This document shows, piece by piece, positions 24,218 to 33,699 of a DNA stretch of 43,401 nt. Position 1 is the stretch's first letter, and each line of letters begins with the position of its first letter. Source of the stretch: JAQVSH01 sp964451605 (GTDB lineage Bacteria > Bacteroidota > Bacteroidia > Bacteroidales > UBA4181); contig CAYVJA010000016.1 in assembly GCA_964451605.1 (NCBI GenBank), forward strand, positions 1 to 43,401, in the 5' to 3' direction. The notes beneath the pieces were generated by a model. That model made no database searches. It worked only from the letters and a program-made list of their open reading frames with translations, and was not told the DNA's origin. The translations under genes were made by a program, and so were the position numbers.

Positions 24218-25909
24218 ATGAAAACAACCTCTTTTTCCGCTCTCATGGGAGCCTTCCTTGTTCTGGTGTTATTGGCCTCTTCATGCGGGTCGGGTTCGGT
24301 TTTGCGCGAAAAAACAGAGCCATCGCCGCGCATAGTCAACATTATCAACTTTATTCGTGAACTTGAGCCCCGTGATGCCCAAATTACTCCGGAGGTGCTC
24401 TACCAGACCGTAGTGAGCCAGATTGCCCTGCATAAGCAGCACAACCTCCCGGCCACCTTTCTGCTGCAATACGATGCCCTGATAGATACCAGCTATCAGA
24501 CGCTTTTTAAAACCGATCAGGGTATAACCATCGAGGTGGGCGGTTGGTGGGAAATTACCCAACCTCACGTTGAGGCTGCCGGTATGACCTGGAGGGGTCG
24601 TTATCCCTGGGACTGGCACGCCGACGTGGGCTTTGCCACCGGCTATACACCACAGGAACGCGAAAAACTGGTCGATGTATATATGGCCAAATTCAAAGAG
24701 ATTTTTGGAAAATACCCCCTCTCGGTGGGCTCCTGGTTTATCGATGCCCATACCCTGCGCTATATGTACGAAAAATACGGCGTTCAGGCCTCCTGCAATT
24801 GTAAAGATCAGGTGGGAACCGATGGCTACACCCTTTGGGGAGGCTATTGGAACCAGGCCTACTATCCCAGCAAGTTGAATGCCTATATGCCGGCACAAAC
24901 CGAAGAGGGGCAGATTCCGATTCCGGTTTTCCGGATGTTGGGAAGCGACCCCATCTATCAGTACGAAAGTGGTTTAGGTGGTCGTGTTCAGGGAGTGGAG
25001 TCGCTCGAACCGGTCTATCCCCGAAGCGGCGGCAGCAAAAAATGGGTAAACTGGTTTCTCAATACCCTGGCCGATGAGCCTGTTCTGGCCTTTGGCTATA
25101 CTCAGGCCGGCCAGGAGAACTCCTTTACCTGGCAGGGTATGCAAAAGGGGTTGGAGATGCAGTTCCCCATTATTGCCAGACTCTCTGCACAGGGCAAGAT
25201 CAGAGTAGAAACGCTTTCCGAAAGCGCAGCCTGGTTTAAAGCAAATTTCCCTGTGACACCGGCTACTGCGGTCTCGGCCACTACCGATCCCCGCGAAGCC
25301 GGGCGCAAATCGGTATGGTACAACAGCCGTTTTTACCGAACCAACCTCTTTTGGCAAAAAGACTCCCTTTTGGTAAGAGATATACACATCTTTAACGAGA
25401 AACTTCAATCCGACTACCTTGAAAAGGCCGGCTCTTCTAACCAATGCGTCTATACTACGCTCCCGTTGGTCGACGGTTTTATGTGGAGCAGTTCGCGGCA
25501 GCGTGCCGGCCTTCGGATTAGTCAACTCAATGCCGATGGCACAACCACCGAAATTACCGGCGGCGAACCAACGGTTCAGGAACTTCTCGATTCGAAGCTC
25601 TTGGTAGAATGGCCTCTTGAGGCAGAATGGGGCTCACTTCGGATTGTCTTCTCTGAAAAGAGCATCGCCATCAGCCGTCGCGGCGGGAAACGGTCGCAGA
25701 AATGGGTACTGGAACTACTGGCCTCTTCGCGGGCTAATCTGCCTTTCACCGAGATCTCGGAACATCTGATAAAAGGTACGCACAGCAACTTCCCTTTCGA
25801 AGTGACCGTTAATCCCGGAATGGTTGCCACGCCAGCCCAGGGGAACAACGATTTTGTCTATCGTCTGGTTCCCGAAAAAGAGGAGATCCTGATTCAGACA
25901 CATCTGTAA
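24218..25909 (+). CDS. Lipoprotein with deacetylase/glycosidase-like barrel, function unknown
   Basis: A 563-residue predicted lipoprotein; signal peptide MKTTSFSALMGAFLVLVLLA ends in the lipobox ASSC. Residues ~40-330 read like a (beta/alpha) barrel of the glycoside hydrolase/polysaccharide deacetylase superfamily: PATFLLQYDALID, EVGGWWEITQPH, RGRYPWDWHADVGF, and SVGSWFIDAHTLRYMYEKYG. The NodB-type D-HxxxH zinc set is not recognisable. The C-terminal ~200 residues look beta-rich, perhaps a sugar-binding or accessory domain. It may belong with uncharacterised Bacteroidota families of the DUF3863 kind; I could not verify this. It lies 44 bases upstream of tolC on the same strand, so it may share an operon with the exporter. 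Confidence 0.6.
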   Translation: MKTTSFSALMGAFLVLVLLASSCGSGSVLREKTEPSPRIVNIINFIRELEPRDAQITPEVLYQTVVSQIALHKQHNLPATFLLQYDALIDTSYQTLFKTDQGITIEVGGWWEITQPHVEAAGMTWRGRYPWDWHADVGFATGYTPQEREKLVDVYMAKFKEIFGKYPLSVGSWFIDAHTLRYMYEKYGVQASCNCKDQVGTDGYTLWGGYWNQAYYPSKLNAYMPAQTEEGQIPIPVFRMLGSDPIYQYESGLGGRVQGVESLEPVYPRSGGSKKWVNWFLNTLADEPVLAFGYTQAGQENSFTWQGMQKGLEMQFPIIARLSAQGKIRVETLSESAAWFKANFPVTPATAVSATTDPREAGRKSVWYNSRFYRTNLFWQKDSLLVRDIHIFNEKLQSDYLEKAGSSNQCVYTTLPLVDGFMWSSSRQRAGLRISQLNADGTTTEITGGEPTVQELLDSKLLVEWPLEAEWGSLRIVFSEKSIAISRRGGKRSQKWVLELLASSRANLPFTEISEHLIKGTHSNFPFEVTVNPGMVATPAQGNNDFVYRLVPEKEEILIQTHL

Positions 25910-25953
25910 TTTCTTGTCCGGTTTCGCAAACTTTAAAAACCAATTATGTTCGG

Positions 25954-27405
25954 ATGAAACAACCGGCTCTTCATATCGTATTGTTTCTGCAACTCTCTCT
26001 CTGCGCGTTTTCACAGAGTGGGGGTGAGACCCCCCTTACGCTCGAGGATGCAGCCACCCTGATGCTTCAGAACCATCCCGAACTGGAGGCTTTGCGCATC
26101 GAAGAGGAGGTGGCCGACTATGGGTATCGGGCTACGGCCGGATTACGGCTCCCTTCGCTGGGGCTCACCGCACTCTATGCCTATTTCCCTAATGACATTG
26201 TTGCCGACCTGAATGGTTTGAAACCTCAGGTTGCAGGAGCCATGGGTTCTCTCCTTCCTGCGTTGCCCCCTTCGCTGGCCGAAACCTTGATTCCTGCCAT
26301 CACCCCCCGTATAGCCGAGATGATGGGAAAGGACTGGAAGGTGACTTTACAGGAGAATTCTGTGGGCATTGTAGGTTCAGTGCTCACCTGGCCGGTGTAT
26401 GCCGGCGGAAAAATCGGAGTGGCCCGCCGGTCAGCCCGACTGAAGCGGGAAGTTGCAGGTGCAAAGAGCCAGCAGCAGACCGATCATCTCTATTCGCAAC
26501 TCATCGAACGCTATTACGGACTCCTCCTGGCGCGCGAAGTGCTGGAGGTTCGGAAAGAGGTGCTTGCCGGTATGCAACAACACTTGCGTGATGCCAACCT
26601 ACTGGAAGCCAACGGAATGATTGCCCGTGGAGAAAAGCTCTATGCCGAATCGGTTGTGGCCGAAGCCGAAAAGGAGGTTACCAAAGCCCAACTTACCGTA
26701 GAATCGCTGCAAAGAGTGATGCAAAATATTCTCTACACTCCCGGCAGGTGGATACCCGTTTCGCCACTGTTTGTTCTGGATATATCCGACAGCGTACCCC
26801 GGTTCCTTGCCTCGGCCAGAAAAAACAATGCCATGCTGAAGCAGGCCGGCCTGCAGGCAAAACTTGCCGATGAAGGGGTAAAGTTGCAGCGGGCCGAATT
26901 CCTGCCACAGGTGGCGCTCACCGGAATGGCCCGGATAGGCGATTATCAGCTTTTGGAAGGGATGCCGGGCTGGGTGGCAGGTGCCGGAGTGAAACTGAAC
27001 CTGTTCGATGGCTTTCAACGCGATAATCACTATAAAGCGGCCCAGGCACGTGTAAGGCAGGTAGAGGCTTTGGTGGAGCAGGCAACCGATAATCTGGAGA
27101 CCGGCGTTGAGAAACTCTGTTTCGAGATTCGTTCGGAGGAGCGTCAGATGCCCGCCATTGAATCGGCTCTCCTGTTTGCAGGGGAGTATCTCAGCAATAA
27201 GGAGAAACTTTTTGCCGAAGGGGCTGCCACTTCGACCGATGTGGTTGATGCCCGGCTTCATCTGGCCCGGCTGAAAGTTGATCGGCTGCAAACCGCTTAT
27301 CGCTTTACGCTTCTTCTGGCCGGATTACTTGAATTGTGTGGTGAAAGTGCACAATTTCCGGAATATAGCCGTCAAACCGGAGCAGCTCCCATTTTCGTTG
27401 AATAG
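25954..27405 (+). CDS. TolC-family outer-membrane efflux protein
   Basis: A 483-residue TolC/OEP protein with a signal peptide (HIVLFLQLSLCAFSQ). It begins with LTLEDAATLMLQNHPELEAL, the usual first helix of the family, and shows two OEP repeats with long heptad-rich helices (e.g. QLIERYYGLLLAREVLEVRK). The sequence NLFDGFQRDNHYKAAQARVRQ lies in the second repeat. It should form the trimeric outer-membrane channel for the exporter encoded by the next three genes. It is first of that set. Confidence 0.92.
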   Translation: MKQPALHIVLFLQLSLCAFSQSGGETPLTLEDAATLMLQNHPELEALRIEEEVADYGYRATAGLRLPSLGLTALYAYFPNDIVADLNGLKPQVAGAMGSLLPALPPSLAETLIPAITPRIAEMMGKDWKVTLQENSVGIVGSVLTWPVYAGGKIGVARRSARLKREVAGAKSQQQTDHLYSQLIERYYGLLLAREVLEVRKEVLAGMQQHLRDANLLEANGMIARGEKLYAESVVAEAEKEVTKAQLTVESLQRVMQNILYTPGRWIPVSPLFVLDISDSVPRFLASARKNNAMLKQAGLQAKLADEGVKLQRAEFLPQVALTGMARIGDYQLLEGMPGWVAGAGVKLNLFDGFQRDNHYKAAQARVRQVEALVEQATDNLETGVEKLCFEIRSEERQMPAIESALLFAGEYLSNKEKLFAEGAATSTDVVDARLHLARLKVDRLQTAYRFTLLLAGLLELCGESAQFPEYSRQTGAAPIFVE

Positions 27406-27454
27406 GATACTCCGACCTCATCTGTTTCGACTGTAACATTACAACTTTGCCTGT

Positions 27455-28413
27455 ATGAAAAAGAAATTTATTTTGGGCACCCTCTTTACCTTTCTGCTGT
27501 TAATCGCGGCATTTGTTCTGATTCACCGGAGCCTGCATAAAGAGACATTGCCTCCGTTTCAGGGACAAATCGAGGTAAGGAGTGTAAAAGTCTCGTCTAA
27601 ACTGGCCGGTCGCCTCGATAGTCTGCTGGTTCGCAGAGGAGAGCAGGTGCGTTCGGGCCAATTGCTGTTTGTACTGGCCACCCCGGAGGTTGAAGCCAAA
27701 TTGCAGCAAGCCGAAGCCGTCAGGAAAGCGGCCTCAGCACAGCAGAGTAAAGCCCTCACAGGGGCCAGGGCGCAAGAGGTAGAGGCGGCCAGGAGCCTTT
27801 GGCAAAAGGCCCAGGCGGGCGCCGAACTGGCCCAAAAAAGTTATGCACGGGTGAAAAATCTTTTCGAGGGGGGCGTGGTGTCGGCACAAAAACACGACGA
27901 AGCACTGGCTTCGCTCCGGTCGGCCGAAACCTCTTTAACGGCAGCAAAAGCACAGTACGATATGGCACTGGAGGGGGCGCGCAAAGAGGATAAGTCGGCA
28001 GCGGCAGCTTTGGTGGAGCAGGCTTCGGGCGTGGTCTCGGAGGTAACCTCCTATCTTTCGGATGCACGGCAATATTCGCCTATCGACGGGGAGGTCTCTT
28101 CGCTCATCGCCGAAGAGGGCGAACTGGTTGGGTCGGGCTATCCGGTACTCACCCTGCTTGATATGGCCGATATGTGGGCCACCTTTCATATTCGTGAAGA
28201 TCTCCTCCCGGGTATTGGCATGGGCTCCCTTTTGCAGGGGTATATTCCCGCCCTCGACACGCTGGTTTCGTTCCGGATCGACTTCATGGCCGTTGAGGCC
28301 GACTATGCCNNNNNNNNNNNNNNNNNNNNNNNNNNNNNNNNNNNNNNNNNNNNNNNNNNNNNNNNNNNNGTCCCGGCATGTCGGTTATCGTACACAGAGA
28401 TCCGGAGAGGTAA
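27455..28413 (+). CDS. HlyD-family membrane fusion protein, interrupted by an assembly gap
   Basis: A periplasmic adaptor with an N-terminal anchor (FILGTLFTFLLLIAAFVLI). A biotinyl-lipoyl-like half (VRSVKVSSKLAGRLDSLLVR), a long coiled coil with LFEGGVVSAQKHDEALASLR and the second lipoyl half (YSPIDGEVSSLIAEEGELVG) follow. Bases 28310-28369 are N. The bases after the gap read PGMSVIVHRDPER then TAA (28411-28413), the normal C-terminus of this family, but in a different frame from the 5' part. The 60 Ns are therefore not the true gap length; homologues suggest about 30 residues are missing. The real gene is very likely intact. The permease ATG follows two bases later. Confidence 0.85.
28310..28369. 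other. Assembly gap of 60 N
   Basis: Undetermined bases inside the HlyD-family gene. The frames on the two sides differ, so the real length is not 60. Confidence 0.98.
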
Positions 28414-28415
28414 CC

Positions 28416-29594
28416 ATGAAGGGTTGGAGCCGTGCGTTTGTAGCCTCGCTGAGGCGGGAGAGTGTCCGGTTTTTCCGCTCGGGCATCTACAGCCTGCTTA
28501 CGTGGGTGTTTCCACTGCTCTCCTTTCTCTTTTTCTTTTTTCTTTTTGGCGATGGGGTAGCACGCGAGCTGCCTGTTGCTCTCTACGATGCCGATAATAC
28601 ACCCCTGTCGCGCAAGGTGACCGGAATGATTGATGCCACCCCCACAGTTGACCTTACCCGTATCTGTAACAGTGTGGATGAGGCCCGCCGGCTTCTGGAA
28701 ATGGGCGAGGTGGAAGGCATGGTGGAGATTCCGCGCGACTTGGAAAAACAGATTCTGCGTGGCGAACCCTCCAATCTTACGCTTCAGGTAAGTGGATTGA
28801 GCGTGATTAAGTCCAGCATGATTGTCCGGGATGTTCGAACAGCCGTTACCACATTTTCGTCGGGTATCCAGATACAGACCCTCGTAAAACAGGGTGTAGC
28901 CCCTGAAGAGGCCTATACCCGCATGATGCCGGTTACTTTTCAAAAGCATATCCTCTTTAACCCGTGGCTTAGCTACACTTTCTATCTTCTGCCCGCTTTT
29001 CTCTCCGTCATGCTCCTTATGTTCGTAACCCTATCGACCATCTTCTCTGTCGGAGTCGAACTGAAGAAGGGAACGGCCGGCGAATGGATGTCCGCTGCAG
29101 GAGACCATCCCTCGGCAGCGCTGTTCGGTAAATTACTGCCCTACACGCTCATCTTTACTCTCGTTGCGCTGCTCATGCAGATCCTTATTTTTTGCATCTC
29201 GGGCGTGCCGCTTCGGGGAAGTCCGGTTCTGCTTTTTCTCTCCACCTTCCTGCTGATTACCGCGTATCAAAGTGTGGGATCGGTTCTGATAGCGCTTACT
29301 GCCAACATGCGGCTCGCTCTTTCGTTGGGAGGGGGCTATTCTGTACTGGCCTTCTCCTTTTCAGGGCTTACCTTTCCTCTGATGGCAATGGACCTTCCGG
29401 CGCGTGTAGCAGCCCATCTCTTCCCATTCACCCCTTTTATGCAAGTCTGGATGGACCAGACACTTCGCGGGGCTGCGCCTCACTACTCTGCAGGAGCCCT
29501 GTTGCATCTGCTTCTCTTCTCTTTCCTCTGCCTTCTATTCCTGGGGCGGCTAAAAACGGTTTCGACAGATGAAAAATATTGGGGCGCTTCATAG
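28416..29594 (+). CDS. ABC-2 type permease, first of a pair
   Basis: A 392-residue inner-membrane protein of the ABC-2 (YhhJ/YbhR-like) family. One membrane helix at about 22-45 (FPLLSFLFFFFLFGDG) precedes a ~150-residue periplasmic domain (ARELPVALYDADNTPLSRKV). Five to six helices follow in the C-terminal half, including SYTFYLLPAFLSVMLLMFVT. This is the layout of the permeases that export drugs or lipids with HlyD and TolC partners. Its start is two bases after the HlyD stop and its end overlaps the second permease by 26 bases. It lacks any nucleotide-binding domain. Confidence 0.9.
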   Translation: MKGWSRAFVASLRRESVRFFRSGIYSLLTWVFPLLSFLFFFFLFGDGVARELPVALYDADNTPLSRKVTGMIDATPTVDLTRICNSVDEARRLLEMGEVEGMVEIPRDLEKQILRGEPSNLTLQVSGLSVIKSSMIVRDVRTAVTTFSSGIQIQTLVKQGVAPEEAYTRMMPVTFQKHILFNPWLSYTFYLLPAFLSVMLLMFVTLSTIFSVGVELKKGTAGEWMSAAGDHPSAALFGKLLPYTLIFTLVALLMQILIFCISGVPLRGSPVLLFLSTFLLITAYQSVGSVLIALTANMRLALSLGGGYSVLAFSFSGLTFPLMAMDLPARVAAHLFPFTPFMQVWMDQTLRGAAPHYSAGALLHLLLFSFLCLLFLGRLKTVSTDEKYWGAS

Positions 29595-30777
29595 ATCGGC
29601 ACGAGAGGTATTTGCCAACGAACTCTGGTTTATTCTTCGTGACCCGGGTGTGATTCTGATTCTCTTCGCGGCAATTGTTCTCTACTCCTCCCTCTACTCG
29701 TATGCATATAAAAACGAGGTGGTCAGAGAGTTACCCGTAGCGGTAATCGACAACGATCTTACCCCTGTGAGCCGGGCCATGGTTCGTTCGCTCGATGCTA
29801 CGCAGAATCTGCAGGTAACTGCCCGGCCCGCCTCAATGGCAGAGGCCGAAGATCTGCTGATGCGCCGAAAAATCTATGGCATCTTTCTGATTCCTCCTCA
29901 CTACGAAAAAGAGTTGTTGCGAGGCGAAAAAGTTGTGATTCCCTTTTATGTGGATGCCGGCTATTTTTTGATGTACCGGCAAATATTCTCGGATGCCGTG
30001 GGTGCCATTGGCACGGAAGGGGCAAAAATAGAGATGCTGCAACTGTTGGCCGGCGGGGCCTCGATTCCCGTGGCCCAAACCCTTCGGGAGCCGGTTACTC
30101 TCTCGGTTTCTACCCTCTACAATCGTACTTTGGGATATGGTACCTATCTAATGCCCATTGCGTTAATAGTGATTCTTCAGCAGACCCTGTTAATGAGCCT
30201 GGGCCTGATAGGGGGCACCTGGAGAGAGCGGGGCCTTTACCGGCAGATCCGACGATCGGGCGCCGATGCCATGCCCCTGGGCTGGATTGTACTGGTGAGA
30301 GCGTTGCCCTATCTTTTGGCTCACACCCTGTCGGTTGCCTATCTTTTGCTGATACACTATCCGCTCTTTCATCTTCCCGCACAGGGAAATGTATTCCATC
30401 TGGCGGCTGTATTACTGCCCTTCCTGCTGGCCACCATTTTTTTGGGAATTACCCTTTCTACCCTGTTTCGTTACAGAGAGAATGCCCTCCTGTTTCTCTT
30501 CTTCCTCTCCATTCCCATTCTGATGCTGAGCGGCTGGTCTATTCCCGATGTCTGTTTTCCGGATTGGATGGTAAAACTCTCCTACATTTTTCCCAGTACC
30601 CCGGGAATTGACGCCTTTCTGCGTCTGCAGACTGCTGGCGTAGGGTTCGATAAGGTACACGGATCGTACCTTCACTTATGGATTCTTACAGGGATCTATT
30701 ATGTTACCGCCTGTGCAGGCATGTATCGGCTTATCCGCACTCCCTGGCCTACAACACCCCCATCCGGTGAATCATAG
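29569..30777 (+). CDS. ABC-2 type permease, second of a pair
   Basis: A 402-residue paralogue of the preceding permease with the same layout: first helix (VILILFAAIVLYSSLYSYAY), periplasmic domain starting VVRELPVAVIDNDLTPVSRA, then a membrane bundle (YGTYLMPIALIVILQQTLLM) with PILMLSGWSIP near the end. The two would form a heterodimer. No ATP-binding subunit is encoded before or after. The last 29 bases (30749-30777) overlap the 3' end of nuoN on the opposite strand. Confidence 0.9.
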   Translation: MKNIGALHRSAREVFANELWFILRDPGVILILFAAIVLYSSLYSYAYKNEVVRELPVAVIDNDLTPVSRAMVRSLDATQNLQVTARPASMAEAEDLLMRRKIYGIFLIPPHYEKELLRGEKVVIPFYVDAGYFLMYRQIFSDAVGAIGTEGAKIEMLQLLAGGASIPVAQTLREPVTLSVSTLYNRTLGYGTYLMPIALIVILQQTLLMSLGLIGGTWRERGLYRQIRRSGADAMPLGWIVLVRALPYLLAHTLSVAYLLLIHYPLFHLPAQGNVFHLAAVLLPFLLATIFLGITLSTLFRYRENALLFLFFLSIPILMLSGWSIPDVCFPDWMVKLSYIFPSTPGIDAFLRLQTAGVGFDKVHGSYLHLWILTGIYYVTACAGMYRLIRTPWPTTPPSGES

Positions 30778-32172
30778 TAAACGCCTGCGGGAAAAAGCCC
30801 AACAACAGAATAGCTGCAGTGGCAATCACCAGCGAAATCCGGTTCCAGTTGTCGGTGCGNNNNNNNNNNTCTCGGCCTCTCCGTTGTAAAGAAACATGGC
30901 CTTTACAATGAGCAGATAGTAGTAGAGGGAGATAATGGTGTTTAACAAGGCAAGAAATACCAACAGGTATTCGCCTTCCCGGGCAGCGGCCAAAAAGGTG
31001 AAAAACTTACTGAAGAACCCCGCAGTAGGGGGGATTCCCGCCAGCGAAAAGAGGGCAATCATCATGACCAGGCTCAATCGCGGGTTGGTTTTGTAAAGGC
31101 CGTTGTATTGGTTCATGGAGATCATACCGGTCCGGCTCTCAATGGCGGTTAATACCCCAAAGGCGGCAAAGTTCGAGAAGATATAGGCCAGCAGATAGTA
31201 TACCGTGGCCACCATCCCTTCGGGGCTGTCGACCAGTACACCCAACAAGAGGTAGCCTGCCTGTGAGATAGAGGAGAAGGCAAAGAAGCGTTTGAGATTT
31301 TTCTGACGGATTGCAAAGAGATTTCCCAAGGTTATGGTCAGGAGAATAAGCCACCAGAGCAGGTGCTGCCATACCTCTGCCAGAGGACGGAAAATCTCGC
31401 CAAGTACCAGCATTAACACAAAGGCTGCAGCTCCCTTCGATACTACCGAGAGATAGCTCAATACCGCAACAGGAGCCCCCTCGTACACATCGGCAGTCCA
31501 AAGGTGAAAGGGTGCCACCGAGATCTTAAAAAACAACCCGGCCATAAAAAAGGCCATTCCCAGCAACACGGGAGCCTGACGAGACATAGCAGCGGTCATA
31601 TCCGAATAGTAGAGCGAACCTGCGGCTCCGTATAGATAGGAGATCCCAAAGAGCAGAATGGCCGAGGCAAAGACCGACGACAAAATATACTTGGCCGAGG
31701 CCTCAACCGCATCGGTCCGCGTTTTTTCAATGGCAATGAGTGTTGCCAACGGAACGGAAGCCAATTCAATCCCGATATAAAAGAGCATAAAATGGCGTGC
31801 CGAAATCATGAAGTAGATACCCAGCAGCGTAAAGAGCGTAATCAGATAGAATTCGCCCCTCCGGATCTCCGTTTCCGGGCTCTTAAGCCAATTTCCCGCC
31901 TGCAAAAACATAAAGAGAACCCCTATGTTCAGAATATTCTTCACAAAGAGCTTCATCCCGTTTGTGCTGTACATACCGCCAAAAGCCGAACCTTCGATGC
32001 CGAAAAAGAAGGACACAATGGTAAAAAGCCCCCAGAGCACACAAACCAAAGTATGATAATGCCGTTGCTGTTTCTCCGTGGCAAACAGATCGAACAGAAA
32101 CAGCAGTACAATCACCACAGTGAGCGAGAGTTCGTTACTCATCATTACGAGATTATCCAGATAGGAGGTCAT
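30749..32172 (-). CDS. nuoN: NADH-quinone oxidoreductase subunit N, interrupted by an assembly gap
   Basis: Antiporter-like membrane subunit of complex I. Helices with the family signatures KISVAPFHLWTADVYEGAPV and SISQAGYLLLGVL are clear. Ten Ns (30860-30869) break the gene near its end. Past the gap the minus strand continues RTDNWNRISLVIA ... GFFPQAFTMIHRMGVL and stops with TAG at 30749-30751, a typical NuoN C-terminus, but in another frame. So the true gap is not 10 bases and the gene is probably intact. The final bases overlap the convergent permease gene. It is the last gene of the nuo operon. Confidence 0.9.
30860..30869. other. Assembly gap of 10 N
   Basis: Undetermined bases near the 3' end of nuoN. 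Flanking frames disagree, so the real length is not 10. Confidence 0.98.
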
Positions 32173-32189
32173 GGCAGAGAATTACCGGG

Positions 32190-33683
32190 TTAAATAGAAA
32201 TAGAGAGGCTGAGAAGGGGTATCACACTTTCGCGAATCATATCGGAGAGTGCCAGAGGGATAATGCCGATGGCAATGATCGAGGCCAGCAGGATAAGAAC
32301 CGGCAGTTTCTCGTGCCAAACCGCATCGGACAGGTGTAACGAACTCTCCGTATCGGGCGATCCGAAAAGAATTTTGCCCACTACGCGAAGAATATATACC
32401 GCTGTGATGACAATAGAGGTACAGGCTATCAGCGTGAAGATTCGGTGGAACAGATCGCTGTGCGAAAAGGCGCCGAAAAAGATGGTCATCTCGGCCACAA
32501 AGCCGCTAAACCCGGGCAAACCCAGCGAGGCAAGACCTGCCAGCAGATAGGCAACCGCCAGAAAGGGCATCACCTTCATCAAACCCGACAATTCGCGGAT
32601 GTCTCGGGTATGGGTCCGGCCGTAAATCATCCCGATCAGGGCAAAGAAGAGAGCTGTCATCAATCCGTGCGAGAGCATCTGCAGCACCGCTCCCGTCATA
32701 GCAGTCTGGTTAAACATCAGGATGGCAAAGAGCACCAACCCGCAATGGCTAACCGAAGAGTAGGCGTTAATATATTTCAGGTCGTTTTGCACCAGAGCTC
32801 CGAAAGCCCCGTAAACCACACTGATACCCGTTAACACGATAAAGAGATCAGACCAGTAGGCGGCTCCTTCGGGCATCAGAAATATAGCTACTCTGAAACA
32901 GCCGTAACCACCCAGTTTCATCAGAACGCCTGCATGTAACATGGAGACTGCCGTGGGTGCCGAAGCGTGGCCGTCGGGCGACCAGGTGTGAAACGGGAAA
33001 AGCGCGCCGAGTACCCCGAATCCCAGGAAGGTAAGGGGGAAGAAGATCTTTTGTGCTTCGAAGGGGAGGGTCCGGTTGGCAATTTCCGTAAGGTGCATGG
33101 TGAACTGGCCATTTACGGGTTCGGCCGAAAAGTAGATGCCCAGAATACCCACCAGCAAAAAGGCCGATCCGGCCATCAGCATCAGGGTAAGTTTCATGGC
33201 CGAATATTCGCGGCGCCCGCTGCCCCAAACCCCAATCAGCAGATACATAGGGATAAGAGCCAATTCGTAAAAGAGAAACATGGTAAAGAGATCGAGCGAA
33301 ATAAAAAAGCCGAAAACGCCTGTTGCCAGAAGCAGATACCACATAAAGTACTCTTTGGTAAGCGGCTCCATATTCCACGACACAAAAACGCCCGTCAGAA
33401 CAATTACCGACGAGAGCAGAATCATCACCACCGAGATGGCATCGACGCCCACCGAATAGCCAATCTGAAGCGGTTGGTACCAGATGGTGCTGGCAGTAAA
33501 GAGCATGGGCGACAGGTTAGTGGCCCTCTCCTGCAGATAGGCAAAGAGTAATACTACGGCTCCGATCATCAACAGGAGCGAACCTGTTACCATCACCGTG
33601 CGGATGGCTGCCCGGCTTTTGCACAGCAAAAGAGCCAACATCATCAACACCGGGACGCATACAAAAAAAGAGAGGCTATTCAT
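32190..33683 (-). CDS. nuoM: NADH-quinone oxidoreductase subunit M
   Basis: A 497-residue, ~14-helix proton-pumping subunit of the complex I membrane arm. The conserved stretch YELALIPMYLLIGVWGSGRR holds the key Glu, and FPFHTWSPDGHASAPTAVSM holds the lumenal half-channel signature. LGALFPFHTW and GLPGFSGFVAEMTIF are also typical. It follows nuoL by 16 bases and precedes nuoN by 17 on the minus strand. Confidence 0.96.
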   Translation of the reverse strand: MNSLSFFVCVPVLMMLALLLCKSRAAIRTVMVTGSLLLMIGAVVLLFAYLQERATNLSPMLFTASTIWYQPLQIGYSVGVDAISVVMILLSSVIVLTGVFVSWNMEPLTKEYFMWYLLLATGVFGFFISLDLFTMFLFYELALIPMYLLIGVWGSGRREYSAMKLTLMLMAGSAFLLVGILGIYFSAEPVNGQFTMHLTEIANRTLPFEAQKIFFPLTFLGFGVLGALFPFHTWSPDGHASAPTAVSMLHAGVLMKLGGYGCFRVAIFLMPEGAAYWSDLFIVLTGISVVYGAFGALVQNDLKYINAYSSVSHCGLVLFAILMFNQTAMTGAVLQMLSHGLMTALFFALIGMIYGRTHTRDIRELSGLMKVMPFLAVAYLLAGLASLGLPGFSGFVAEMTIFFGAFSHSDLFHRIFTLIACTSIVITAVYILRVVGKILFGSPDTESSLHLSDAVWHEKLPVLILLASIIAIGIIPLALSDMIRESVIPLLSLSISI

Positions 33684-33699
33684 TGTACTACAATTTGCT

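Noticed and set aside
24281..24898. 205-codon minus-strand frame inside the lipoprotein gene
   Set aside because: No family features; the plus-strand protein has a lipobox and a promoter box in place.
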